Shown here: one piece after another, positions 1 through 7,599 of the stretch | Position numbering within the stretch: position 1 is the first letter of the stretch | Layout: each line of letters opens with the position of its first letter | Assembly (NCBI RefSeq): GCF_001421665.1 | Contig: NZ_LMKV01000013.1 | Coordinates: 1 to 39,327 of the forward strand | DNA: 39,327 nucleotides | DNA from: Sphingobium sp. Leaf26 | Lineage (GTDB): Bacteria; Pseudomonadota; Alphaproteobacteria; Sphingomonadales; Sphingomonadaceae | Direction: 5' to 3' | Translations under genes and position numbers: made by a program | The notes under the pieces: generated by a model | What the model saw: the letters and a program-made list of their open reading frames with translations, nothing else | The model's database searches: none | Told to the model about the DNA's origin: nothing

Positions 1-97
1 GACAGACCATCGAACATCGGCGCTTGCAGCACCGCAAGTTTGCCGCCTAACATCAACCCCCAGACGAAGCCCGCACTCCGCTAATTTACCCCGCGAG

Positions 98-1357
98 TTG
101 CGCCACGACATGCTGCGCCGGATTGCCGACTCAATTACCACCGCCGCCACCGAAATCGGCACGGTCCTGGCGCGGGAGGAGGGCAAGCCGCTGGCCGAAG
201 CTGTGGCTGAAGTTCACCGCGCCAGTCAAATATTCGGCTTCTTCGCGGGCGAATGTTTGCGCCAGACCGGCGACAGGCTGGCGTCGGTTCGAGATGGCGT
301 CGATATAGAGGTGACGTGCGAGCCTGTGGGGGTGGTCGGCATCATCACGCCATGGAATTTCCCGATCGCCATTCCCGCCTGGAAGATCGCGCCCGCGCTT
401 GCCTATGGCAATGCGGTCCTGTTCAAGCCGGCCGACCTGACTCCCGCAACCGCACTGTGGCTGGCCCGGATCATCGATCAGGCGGGGGGTCCGCCGGGCG
501 TCTTCAACATGATCTTCGGCAAGGGACGGGTGGTCGGCAATGCCATCCTGTCCCACCCCGGCATCGATGCGATCAGCTTTACCGGCTCCGTCAATGTCGG
601 CAGGACCATCGCTGCCGCATGTGTCGCATCGTCGCCGATGAGGCAATTCCAGTTGGAGATGGGGGGCAAGAACCCGCTCGTCATTCTCGATGATGCGGAC
701 CTCGACCTTGCCGTCTCGGTCGCGGTCAACGCCGCCTATATGTCTACCGGCCAGCGTTGCACCGCGCCCGAACGGTTCATCGTCACCGATGCCATTCATG
801 ATCGCTTTGTTGCGCAACTGATCGAACGGCTGCGGCACCTGAAGGTCGGCCACGCCCTTGGCGCGGATATATTTGTCGGACCGGTCGTCAGTCAGGCGCA
901 ACTGGACAGCAACCTCGCCTATGTCCAGCGCGGCTGCGACGAGGGCGCGACCCTGGCCTTTGGTGGGCATCGCGTGGAATGCGATACGCCGGGATTCTAT
1001 ATGGCACCCACACTTTTTACCGACGCGATCAACAACATGGCGATTGGGCGGGAGGAGATTTTCGGTCCCGTCGCCTGCGTCATACCGGCAAAGGATTATG
1101 CCGAAGCTTTAGAGATGGCGAACGACACGACGTTCGGTCTGACCGCTGGTATCTGCACCTCCAGCCTCAAATACGCCGCCGATTTCAAACGGAACAGCCG
1201 CGCCGGCATGGTGATGGTGAACCTGCCGACAGCAGGCGTCGATTATCACGTTCCCTTTGGCGGACGCGGCAAGTCCAGCTTCGGTCCAAGGGAGCAGGGC
1301 AGGTACGCTGTAGAATTTTTCACATCTTGCAAAACAAGTTATGTAGACTCGCGATGA
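98..1357 (+). CDS. Aldehyde dehydrogenase, 2,5-dioxovalerate dehydrogenase (GucD/YcbD) type, 5'-incomplete
   Basis: NAD(P)-dependent aldehyde dehydrogenase. The catalytic set is present: Asn87 in PWNFP, Glu187 in LEMGGKNP and nucleophile Cys221 in TGQRCTAPE. The C-terminus (PFGGRGKSSFGPREQGR) and overall pattern resemble Bacillus GucD/YcbD enzymes that oxidise 2,5-dioxovalerate to 2-oxoglutarate in hexarate or pentose catabolism; the substrate is inferred. At 419 residues it lacks about 60-70 N-terminal residues of the usual 480-500, including the first beta strands of the NAD domain. The annotated start is a TTG at 98 with no clear ribosome binding site. The frame stays open to base 2, but those upstream codons do not read like an aldehyde dehydrogenase N-terminus. 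The gene is therefore either truncated by rearrangement or frameshifted near the window edge. Its neighbour is a dead GH43 gene, which fits a decayed pentose locus. Confidence 0.8.
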   Translation: MRHDMLRRIADSITTAATEIGTVLAREEGKPLAEAVAEVHRASQIFGFFAGECLRQTGDRLASVRDGVDIEVTCEPVGVVGIITPWNFPIAIPAWKIAPALAYGNAVLFKPADLTPATALWLARIIDQAGGPPGVFNMIFGKGRVVGNAILSHPGIDAISFTGSVNVGRTIAAACVASSPMRQFQLEMGGKNPLVILDDADLDLAVSVAVNAAYMSTGQRCTAPERFIVTDAIHDRFVAQLIERLRHLKVGHALGADIFVGPVVSQAQLDSNLAYVQRGCDEGATLAFGGHRVECDTPGFYMAPTLFTDAINNMAIGREEIFGPVACVIPAKDYAEALEMANDTTFGLTAGICTSSLKYAADFKRNSRAGMVMVNLPTAGVDYHVPFGGRGKSSFGPREQGRYAVEFFTSCKTSYVDSR

Positions 1358-1359
1358 CA

Positions 1360-1387
1360 AGGCATATCTAATTGATCTGATATGCCT
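1360..1387 (+). terminator. Hairpin after the aldehyde dehydrogenase
   Basis: A 9-bp perfect inverted repeat (AGGCATATC / GATATGCCT) with a 10-nt loop begins 3 bases after the stop codon. No T-run follows, so it is a terminator-like hairpin rather than a textbook intrinsic terminator. Confidence 0.45.
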
Positions 1388-1508
1388 CCATCGATCGAGC
1401 CAGGAGTTATTTGGTGATCGACGATCATAGCTTCCATATTCCGACCTAAGCGGAGCGAAGACTATGGCCCGGACCCAATGATCGGCTTTCCATGTTCGCC
1501 CGATCCTG

Positions 1509-1523
1509 ATTCACTGGGTGAAT
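1509..1523. repeat. Small inverted repeat ATTCAC-TGG-GTGAAT
   Basis: A 6-bp perfect dyad with a 3-nt centre lies directly before the transposase fragment. TGATTCA-type dyads are common in front of transposase genes of the IS5 group in alphaproteobacteria, so this may be a piece of the same insertion sequence end. That link is inference. Confidence 0.35.
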
Positions 1524-1531
1524 GAGGAGGC

Positions 1532-1615
1532 GATGAGACGGCCGATTTCTTCTGGTCTTCCGACGCGCAAAGGTCTCGGATCGAGCCGCTGCTTCCAACC
1601 GATGTGCGCGGTAAG
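1532..1615 (+). pseudogene. N-terminal fragment of an IS5-family transposase
   Basis: The frame starting at 1541 reads ADFFWSSDAQRSRIEPLLP and continues TDVRGK. This matches the N-terminal signature of IS5-family transposases (FWLSDAQ.ARIEPLLP...RGKPRVDD). Only about 25 residues remain before the reading passes, in the same frame, into the GH43 remnant near 1613-1620. An ATG at 1533 lies in a different frame, so the original start has suffered an indel. Nothing resembling the DDE catalytic part is present. It is a scar of an insertion followed by deletion. Confidence 0.6.
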
Positions 1616-2118
1616 CGGCGCCGGATTGATCCGGGCCATCTGGTGGGCGAGGATGGGGAACGCTATCTGTCCCTGTCCGGCGTCAACCGGGTGGCTATCG
1701 CGCGACGCCTGGCGATCGTGGGGTCGGTGGAGAAGGCCTATGACGGCTGGCACTATCCAGACGACTGGGTGACGGAAGGCCCCAAGCTGATGCGGCGGGG
1801 GACAGGCTCCATCTGATCAGCGCGGTCGGTGGCACCGGCGGTCGAGCGACGGGCCATATGGTCATTGCGGCGCCATCCCGATCGGCGAACGGGCCGTGGG
1901 AAAACTGCCTGCACAACCCGAACCTGCGCACGAAGAGTGACAGTGAACAATGGTGGTCGCCCGGCCCGCCACGGCGATCGAGGGTGCGGGCGTGCGCGGG
2001 TATCTGGTCTATCATGGCTGTGAAAATGGCCACCGGACGCTGGGGCGGCAAATTTTGCTGGAGCTGATCGAGTGGACCGCCGATGGCTGGCCGCGCGCCA
2101 TCGCGCGCTCGCCTGACA
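1613..2118 (+). pseudogene. Glycoside hydrolase family 43 (beta-xylosidase/arabinofuranosidase-like), frameshifted remnant
   Basis: Three successive frames together give a continuous GH43 stretch. The first (to about 1800) reads RRRIDPGHLVGEDGERYLSL and later VEKAYDGWHYPDDW. The second (about 1801-1960) reads LHLISAVGGTGG, then GHMVIAA and GPWENCLHNP. The third (about 1960-2113) reads GYLVYHGCENGHRTLGRQ, then LLELIEWTADGWP. These are family landmarks in the right order. There are at least two frameshifts, one beside a G-run near 1795-1800, and a short internal deletion after PDDWVTEG compared with intact relatives. The 5' half, including the catalytic Asp region, is missing and replaced by the IS5 fragment. 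The gene cannot make an active enzyme. Confidence 0.8.
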
Positions 2119-2126
2119 CAAGGATA

Positions 2127-2149
2127 CCGCAGGCGTCGGACGCCTGCGG
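2127..2149 (-). terminator. Near-perfect palindrome after the GH3 gene
   Basis: An 11-bp stem (CCGCAGGCGTC / GACGCCTGCGG) with a single central base lies 22 bases beyond the GH3 stop codon. On the minus strand a weakly T-rich stretch follows. It is a likely transcription terminator for the GH3 operon and also faces the dead GH43 gene. Confidence 0.6.
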
Positions 2150-2170
2150 CAGTCAGAGAGAGGATCGGGT

Positions 2171-4516
2171 TCAGGCCACTGGCAGGTCGATCCTGAACGG
2201 CAGGTCGATGCTGGACGCGCCGATCGCGACGGGCACCGGGCCGCCGGGCATCTGCCAGCCGTCATCGGTCCAGCGACGCAGAGCGATGGAATCGACTATG
2301 ACCATGAGGGTTGCGGTTTCGCCGGCGTCAATGACCTGCTTGGCAAAGCCGATCAGCGCGCCATCCTCGGCCAGATAGACCTGCGCGACGAATGCGCTGG
2401 CGCGGCCGGCATCGTTGCGCACCGTCACGGCGATGGTGAAGGGGCCAGTCGCCTGCACATCGACCACAGTGAAAGCGCCATAGCCCGTCCCCGCGCCGAA
2501 AGCATGAGCCGGTCGCGCCGTGAAGCCGCGATAGCCGATCTTCGTGCCCTCGGCATAAGGCAGGCCGCCATCGGCATCGGGAATCGCGCCGAAGACCGGA
2601 TAGTCGGCCTCGTCCGCGGCAAAGCTGACCGGCAGGCGGCCCGAAGGTTCCCGGTCGCCCGCCAGCACGGAAGCCAGCGCCGGTCCGAATTCCTCGCCCG
2701 GATACCAGACGATCATCAAAGCGGCGGCATCGGCGGCAAAGCCGGTGTCGATCGCATGGGCGACATTGGCGATGATCGCGGTCCGCGCATTGGCAGCGCA
2801 GACGCGCTTTGCCAATGCGATCTGGTCGGGCGACAGGAAGGTCGTATCGCGATCCTTGCTTTCCACGCCGGCGTCCGACGTCTCGCCTAGCACCAGCACC
2901 ACCGCGTCGGCGTCCCGTGCCGCCGCCTCGGCCCGCGCCAGCAAGGTTTCGGGATCGCCCGGCGTCGCCACGCCATACCACAGGCCCTGCGCCCGCGCCG
3001 GTTCGAACCGCAGTTCGGCTTCGATCAGATAGATGCGCTCCGCCTCCAGCGGCAGCACAACATGATCGCTGTCCCCACTCTTGAGCACGCCCATGATGTC
3101 GCCCGGTGCGATCGACCGGCTGGCGCTATGGACCACCTCGCCATCGACACGCAGCGTCACCGATCCGGTTCCGCCGATATGCAGGCGATAATCGCCATCG
3201 ACCGGCGCGGCGAAGCGGCCCGCCGCGCGCACGCCGCCGGGGCGGTCGAAGGCGTCCATGCCCGGCATCCCGGCGAACCAGGTCAGGCTGTTGGTGTCGC
3301 GCGTTTCCTGAAACAGCGGCGTATCGGAAAAATCATGCCCGCCAAAGAAGGAGACGGTCATGCCGTGCGTGCAGCCATCGCCGATATCCTGTGCAGGTGC
3401 TGCCGGCATGGCGGGCAGGCGCGGGCTTGGATCGGTTCCCGGCTCGAATATGATTTCGGTGTCCGCGCCGTAGCGCGCCCGCAGCGCATCGACCAGTCCG
3501 ATGGCGTCGGGCCGCAACGCGATCTTGGCGAAGGTGCCGCCCTGGAAACAGGGCGCTGCGGCATTGGGTCCGATCAGCGCGATCCGCTTGTGCCGCCCCG
3601 GCGTCATCGGCAGCAGCGCGTCGCGATTATCCAGCAACACGAAGCTGGCGGCGGCAGCATCGGCCAGGATCGTCGCGCGGTCGCCCGGCTCATTGCCGGC
3701 ATCGCCGCCGGCCCATGCCCGCGCCGCGGTAGCGACCCGATCGGCGGCGGTCAGGATGCGCGCCTCGTCCAGTTCGCCCGCATCCACGGCGGCGCTCAGC
3801 TTCTGGCCATAGAAGCGCGCCGGACCGGGCATTTCCAGATCGAGGCCCGCGATCATCGCCGGTGCAGTCGACTTCGACCCGAACCAGTCGCTGACGGTGA
3901 AGCCCTCAAACCCCCAATCGTCCCGCACCACGGTCGTCAGCACGTGCGCCTGTTCCGCGCAATAGCTGCCATTGACCCGGTTATAGGCTGCGAGCAAACC
4001 CGCGCAGCCGGCCTTAGCCGCCATTTCGAACGGCAGCAGATAGACTTCGCGCAACGCCTTCTCGTCAATCTGCGCGTCATAGCTGTCGCGCATCGTTTCG
4101 CTGTCGTTGCAGACCAGATGCTTGGCGACGGCACCGACATGGCGGCTTTGCAGCCCCCCGATCCACGCGACGCCCAGCGTGCCCGCCAGCAGCGGGTCTT
4201 CGCCGAACAGTTCAAAGGCACGCCCGGCCAGCGGCGTGCGGACCAGATTGACGTTGGGCGCCAGCACCATGTCGACGCCCAGCCGCTTGGCCTCACCGCC
4301 CACGATCGCACCGACCTTGCGCACCAGATCGGGGTCGAAGGTCGCGCCCAGCGCCATGCCGCAAGGGGTCAGCACCGACACGTCCCGCTCGTCCACCCGG
4401 CCGCTGGCGATGCCCATCGGCCCGTCGGCCATCCTGGCGGAGGGAATGCCGGGTAGCTGCGCGGTCGACCACATGTCGCGGCCGACGGTCAGGGCGATGG
4501 CATCGTCTCTGGTCAT
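2171..4516 (-). CDS. Glycoside hydrolase family 3 beta-glucosidase with inserted PA14 domain
   Basis: Retaining exo-beta-glycosidase, most likely a beta-glucosidase. The N-terminal TIM barrel (about 1-270) carries the KHL motif at 132-134 and the nucleophile Asp210 in VSDWFG. The alpha/beta sandwich follows, interrupted at about 385-515 by a PA14-like beta-sandwich (YRLHIGGTGSVTLRVDG). A fibronectin III-like C-terminal domain ends the 781-residue protein. This architecture is typical of PA14-containing GH3 enzymes that act on aryl glycosides and oligosaccharides. No signal peptide is visible, so it should work in the cytoplasm. It lies 48 bases downstream of the FMN reductase gene and is probably the last gene of that transcript. 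The ribosome site is weak (GAGA-rich). Exact substrate is unknown. Confidence 0.92.
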   Translation of the reverse strand: MTRDDAIALTVGRDMWSTAQLPGIPSARMADGPMGIASGRVDERDVSVLTPCGMALGATFDPDLVRKVGAIVGGEAKRLGVDMVLAPNVNLVRTPLAGRAFELFGEDPLLAGTLGVAWIGGLQSRHVGAVAKHLVCNDSETMRDSYDAQIDEKALREVYLLPFEMAAKAGCAGLLAAYNRVNGSYCAEQAHVLTTVVRDDWGFEGFTVSDWFGSKSTAPAMIAGLDLEMPGPARFYGQKLSAAVDAGELDEARILTAADRVATAARAWAGGDAGNEPGDRATILADAAAASFVLLDNRDALLPMTPGRHKRIALIGPNAAAPCFQGGTFAKIALRPDAIGLVDALRARYGADTEIIFEPGTDPSPRLPAMPAAPAQDIGDGCTHGMTVSFFGGHDFSDTPLFQETRDTNSLTWFAGMPGMDAFDRPGGVRAAGRFAAPVDGDYRLHIGGTGSVTLRVDGEVVHSASRSIAPGDIMGVLKSGDSDHVVLPLEAERIYLIEAELRFEPARAQGLWYGVATPGDPETLLARAEAAARDADAVVLVLGETSDAGVESKDRDTTFLSPDQIALAKRVCAANARTAIIANVAHAIDTGFAADAAALMIVWYPGEEFGPALASVLAGDREPSGRLPVSFAADEADYPVFGAIPDADGGLPYAEGTKIGYRGFTARPAHAFGAGTGYGAFTVVDVQATGPFTIAVTVRNDAGRASAFVAQVYLAEDGALIGFAKQVIDAGETATLMVIVDSIALRRWTDDGWQMPGGPVPVAIGASSIDLPFRIDLPVA

Positions 4517-4532
4517 TTTCTCTTTCTCTCCC

Positions 4533-4555
4533 CCGTTCGGACTTAGGGCGAACGG
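4533..4555 (-). promoter_or_regulatory. Hairpin between FMN reductase and GH3 genes
   Basis: A 7-bp perfect inverted repeat (CCGTTCG / CGAACGG) with a 9-nt loop fills most of the short gap before the GH3 start. It may partly terminate transcription or protect the upstream message. No U-tract is present. Confidence 0.35.
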
Positions 4556-4564
4556 ACCTTCACT

Positions 4565-5119
4565 CTATCGTTGGGCGAAACCCATCACCTGCCCGGCCAG
4601 CATCTTAAGCTGACCGGCAATGGCCTCGTCCGTCACCGCACCATCCGCGCCGAAGGGCTTTTGTTCGATACTGTTGATCGCCACGCCCATGGGCGTCGGC
4701 CAGCCGCGCATCGCATGGATGATGCCGCGCAGCGCCTGCAAGGTGACGCCGCCCGCCTGCCAGCCCGCTGCCGTGACGATCAGCCCCACGGCGCGCCCGT
4801 CAAAATAGGGGCGGGCGTCGCCGCGCAAATCCTCCAGCAGGTCGATGGCATTCTTCACCAGCCCAGACACCCCGCCATGATAGCCGGGCGAGGCGATGAT
4901 CAGGCCATCGGCCGCGCGCACGGCTTCCACCAGTTCCCGCTCGCCCGCTGTCCGCTCCGGGCTTTCCGGCGCGAAATGGGGCAGGGCGGCCAGTGCCGCG
5001 CCGCCGAACATCCGCGTTTCCGCGCCCAGTTCGCGCGCATGGTCCAGCGCCGCTTCGGTCAGCCGCTCGCTCGACGATCCGGGCCGATTGGTGCCGCCGA
5101 TGCCGACGATCAATGCCAT
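4565..5119 (-). CDS. NADPH-dependent FMN reductase family flavoprotein
   Basis: A 184-residue flavodoxin-fold reductase. GTNRPGSSSERL at 9-20 is the FMN phosphate-binding loop, and SPGYHGGVSGLVKNAID near 80-97 is the second family motif. Such proteins reduce free FMN with NAD(P)H. The start codon overlaps the end of the luciferase-like monooxygenase gene by 10 bases, so the two are probably translated together. The natural inference is that it supplies reduced flavin to that monooxygenase as a two-component system. A quinone or azo reductase role is the main alternative. No signal peptide; cytoplasmic. Confidence 0.88.
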   Translation of the reverse strand: MALIVGIGGTNRPGSSSERLTEAALDHARELGAETRMFGGAALAALPHFAPESPERTAGERELVEAVRAADGLIIASPGYHGGVSGLVKNAIDLLEDLRGDARPYFDGRAVGLIVTAAGWQAGGVTLQALRGIIHAMRGWPTPMGVAINSIEQKPFGADGAVTDEAIAGQLKMLAGQVMGFAQR

Positions 5120-6225
5120 GCCGGCACGCCGTTCAGCGCCGGCATCACCTTTTCGGACAGCAACTCAAGCGTCCGATTGCCCCAGTCGAGCCGCTGCTGC
5201 GTCAGCGGACCCGTGGTGGTGCCGCACAGGACATTGCCGATGCCCAGTTCCTGATAGGGCCTCAGATGTTCGATCACCGTTTCAGGCGATCCATAGAGGC
5301 ACCAGGTGCCGATCCAGTCCTCGGTCAGCGCCAGCGGCGTCTTGTCGGTCTTCTGGTTGGCGGATTCGCGCTCGGCCTTGTCGGCATAATATTGCTCGCG
5401 ATCGACCGCCTCCTGATAGGCGGTCAGGATCTGCTCCAATTCCTCACGCGCCTGCTCGTCCGTCTCGGCGACATGGACGCACTGATAGGTGTGGGTGGTC
5501 CACGAAAGCGCATCGGCGACGACCGCATCCGCATGGCCCGCCGCCAGCAGCGCGTCACGATAGGCGGTGAAATATTTGGTGACATGGGTCAGCGGCTCGG
5601 TCCCGCCGATCTTGGGCGGGGTGAAGGCCGGGATGAAGGCGGGCCAGCCATGTTCGGCGGCGCGGCGCATGGACGCTTCCTTCATCGCCACCGGCATCAG
5701 CCGGGCATGACCGGGCGAATAGGGGGCAGGGGCGATGCGCTGGAGCACTTCGCCCTTGAACGGACCATTGTCGATCTTCACCGGCGCGGAGTCGATCGTC
5801 TTCGCCCAAAGCTGTTCGGCGATGCCAAGATTGGCTTCGGCCACGGCCGACGCTTCCTTATAATTGACGCCGAAGCCGATCATCTCTTCCGGCGTGGTGC
5901 CGGAGCCGATGCCGACCAGCAGCTTGCCCTGCGTCAACTGGTCCAGAATGTTGATGCGTTCCACGAAGCGGACCGGATGATGCAGCGGCACCGACGTCAC
6001 GGAGAAACCGAAATACATGCGCTTCAGCTTGGCGGCCAGATAGGCGGCGAACATCATCGGGTCGGACGCGACCGGCATGTAACCGGTGAAATGATGGTCC
6101 GGCAGGAACACCGCGTCAAAGCCCAGCGCCTCCGCTTTCTCGCTATGGTCGATCAGGTCCAGGATCAACTGGCGATCCTGGTCGGCGGCCGTCGTGCGGG
6201 CATTCAAGAAAATGGAAAAGCGCAT
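5110..6225 (-). CDS. LLM-class flavin-dependent oxidoreductase (luciferase-like monooxygenase)
   Basis: A 371-residue bacterial luciferase-like TIM-barrel protein. The N-terminal family pattern (EALGFDAVFLPDHHF, then LDQLTQGKLLVGIGSG near 110-130) is clear. These enzymes use reduced FMN, or F420 in some branches, to oxygenate or oxidise small molecules. The overlapping FMN reductase gene argues for FMN use. A strong ribosome site (AGGAGGGGG) precedes the ATG at 6225. A 14-bp palindrome shared with other genes of the locus lies 22 bases upstream. Its role in a glycoside locus is open: it could hydroxylate a released phenolic aglycone or oxidise the sugar. The substrate cannot be read from the sequence. 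Confidence 0.88.
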   Translation of the reverse strand: MRFSIFLNARTTAADQDRQLILDLIDHSEKAEALGFDAVFLPDHHFTGYMPVASDPMMFAAYLAAKLKRMYFGFSVTSVPLHHPVRFVERINILDQLTQGKLLVGIGSGTTPEEMIGFGVNYKEASAVAEANLGIAEQLWAKTIDSAPVKIDNGPFKGEVLQRIAPAPYSPGHARLMPVAMKEASMRRAAEHGWPAFIPAFTPPKIGGTEPLTHVTKYFTAYRDALLAAGHADAVVADALSWTTHTYQCVHVAETDEQAREELEQILTAYQEAVDREQYYADKAERESANQKTDKTPLALTEDWIGTWCLYGSPETVIEHLRPYQELGIGNVLCGTTTGPLTQQRLDWGNRTLELLSEKVMPALNGVPAWH

Positions 6226-6246
6226 GGCCCCCTCCTGATTTAAACT

Positions 6247-6260
6247 AGAATTATAATTCT
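6247..6260. promoter_or_regulatory. 14-bp palindrome, copy 1 (candidate operator)
   Basis: AGAATTATAATTCT is a perfect dyad 22 bases before the start of the luciferase-like monooxygenase gene. It differs by one base from the copy at 8614-8627. Its position at or just below a promoter suggests a repressor site. The TetR-family gene at 14383 is one candidate regulator; that link is inference. Confidence 0.6.
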
Positions 6261-6290
6261 GATAAAAGGATATGCGAAGAGCGTCAAGTC

Positions 6291-6309
6291 CGCCTGACCG
6301 GGTCAGGCG
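6291..6309 (-). terminator. Inverted repeat overlapping the CGD beta stop codon
   Basis: A 9-bp stem CGCCTGACC / GGTCAGGCG with one central base spans the stop codon at 6303-6305. It may end the upstream deglycosidase transcript before the monooxygenase promoter. No T-run follows on the minus strand. Confidence 0.4.
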
Positions 6310-6680
6310 GCGACGGCGACGACCTTGCTGTCCTCGGCGAAGAGCGGGAAAGGCAGGTAGGAAATGCGCAGCTTTTCCTTGAGCGTCAGGCTATACGCAC
6401 CGGCGCCAAGCCTGCCCGCGCGTTCCACCCGGATGGTGGCGATGCTGCCGAACTCCCAGCGATCGTTAAAAGCCTCCTCCATGGCGTCCAGACTCCAGCT
6501 CTTGCCGTGCTGCTCGAAGAAGACCGCCGCGCGCGGCTGCGCTTCGCCGTCCAGCGTGACGGCCAGATCCTCGATCATCGACAGGCCTAGCCCACGATAA
6601 TAGCCAAGCCGCGCGTCGAAGGCGAAACCGCTGTCGGTGGCGCGAACGCTGTCTTCCAGGATGAGATATTTGTCGAACAT
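6303..6680 (-). CDS. C-glycoside deglycosidase beta subunit family protein (formerly DUF6379)
   Basis: A 125-residue small beta-sandwich protein. It begins MFDKYLILEDSVRA and carries the family landmarks YYRG at 27-30, IEDLAVTLDGE at 36-46, WEFG at 75-78 and RISYLPF at 105-111. Known members (DgpC/CarC type) pair with a TIM-barrel alpha subunit to cleave 3-oxo-C-glycosides of flavonoids and similar compounds by elimination at the sugar-aglycone C-C bond. The ATG at 6680 is chosen over an upstream in-frame start because a GAAGGA ribosome site precedes it and the family begins there. It lies 25 bases below the esterase gene, two genes downstream of a candidate alpha subunit (7596-8588). Activity on this strain's substrate is inferred. 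Confidence 0.85.
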   Translation of the reverse strand: MFDKYLILEDSVRATDSGFAFDARLGYYRGLGLSMIEDLAVTLDGEAQPRAAVFFEQHGKSWSLDAMEEAFNDRWEFGSIATIRVERAGRLGAGAYSLTLKEKLRISYLPFPLFAEDSKVVAVAA

Positions 6681-6705
6681 CGAAACGGTCCTTCGTGAAA
6701 TGGGG

Positions 6706-7599
6706 TCAGCGCGCGGGCGTGTTGAGCCTGATCCAGCGCAGCAGCAGGGCGGGCCAGTCCTCGGTCGGCGTGTCCGCCTTGCCGAGTCCAAAGCCATGGT
6801 CGCCGCTTTCGAACAGATGGAACTCCACCGGCCGCTTCGCCTGTCGCCAACTGTCGATCAGGCCAAGGCCGCCGCGCGCCAGCAGGAAATCATCATTGGC
6901 GATCGCCACGAACATGGGCGGAGCATCGGCCGGAACGGTACGCGCCGCCATATTGGGATAGATGGGCGCGATGAAATCGGGCCGCTCGCCGGCCGGCAGC
7001 GCCAGCGCGGTACTGAGCGTCAGGAAGCCGCCGGCGGAAAAACCCATCATGCCGATGCTCTTGGGGTTCAGCCCATAATCGGCAGCATGGGCGCGGACAT
7101 AGCGCACGGCCGCGATGCCGTCGGCCAGCGCTTCTGGCGGTGTATCGTCGGGCGGACCGAAGCCGACCTTCTCCCCCTTGATCGCGCGCATCAGCTTCTC
7201 GGCGAACTCCGGTTGCGATGCCGGTGTCGGCATCACCCGATATTTGAGGACGAAGGCGGTAATGCCCTGATTGGCGAGCCAGCGGGCGACGTCCCAGCCT
7301 TCCTTCTCGATCGCGAGGCCGAGGAAGCCGCCGCCCGGCGCGACGATCATCGCTATGCCATTGGGTCGGCCGACCGGCAGCACCGGCGTCAGCGTCGGGC
7401 GCACGACATTGCGCACGGCGACCTGGCCATTGTCCAGATGCCAGACCTCTTTGTCGGCACCGGGCGTGGCCGTCGGCAAGGCAATCGTACCGGGTTGAAC
7501 CGGCGTGGAAATCGTCTCGCGGCTTGGGCCGGGGCCTTGCGCCATGGCAGGCAGCGGCAGCAGCGCCGCTCCCAGCGCCAGAAGCAGGCGCAGCCTCAC
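6706..7599 (-). CDS. Secreted alpha/beta-hydrolase, carbohydrate or aryl esterase-like
   Basis: A 297-residue protein with a signal peptide (MRLRLLLALGAALLPLPAMA, cleavage near 20). It has the oxyanion motif PGGGF at 88-92, nucleophile Ser188 in GFSAGG, a likely acid Asp236 or Asp237 in ANDDFLL, and His268 in SGDHGFG. This matches the BD-FAE/acetyl-xylan-esterase-like lipase group found in polysaccharide loci. It probably removes acetyl or phenolic acyl groups from glycosides in the periplasm. Translation starts at a GTG that overlaps the stop of the TIM-barrel gene by 4 bases, so the two are translationally coupled. Coupling a secreted esterase between two deglycosidase subunits is unusual. 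Confidence 0.87.
   Translation of the reverse strand: MRLRLLLALGAALLPLPAMAQGPGPSRETISTPVQPGTIALPTATPGADKEVWHLDNGQVAVRNVVRPTLTPVLPVGRPNGIAMIVAPGGGFLGLAIEKEGWDVARWLANQGITAFVLKYRVMPTPASQPEFAEKLMRAIKGEKVGFGPPDDTPPEALADGIAAVRYVRAHAADYGLNPKSIGMMGFSAGGFLTLSTALALPAGERPDFIAPIYPNMAARTVPADAPPMFVAIANDDFLLARGGLGLIDSWRQAKRPVEFHLFESGDHGFGLGKADTPTEDWPALLLRWIRLNTPAR

Noticed and set aside
1695..2265. Minus-strand open frames across the GH43 remnant
   Set aside because: They show no domain, and the plus-strand frames give recognisable GH43 sequence in order.
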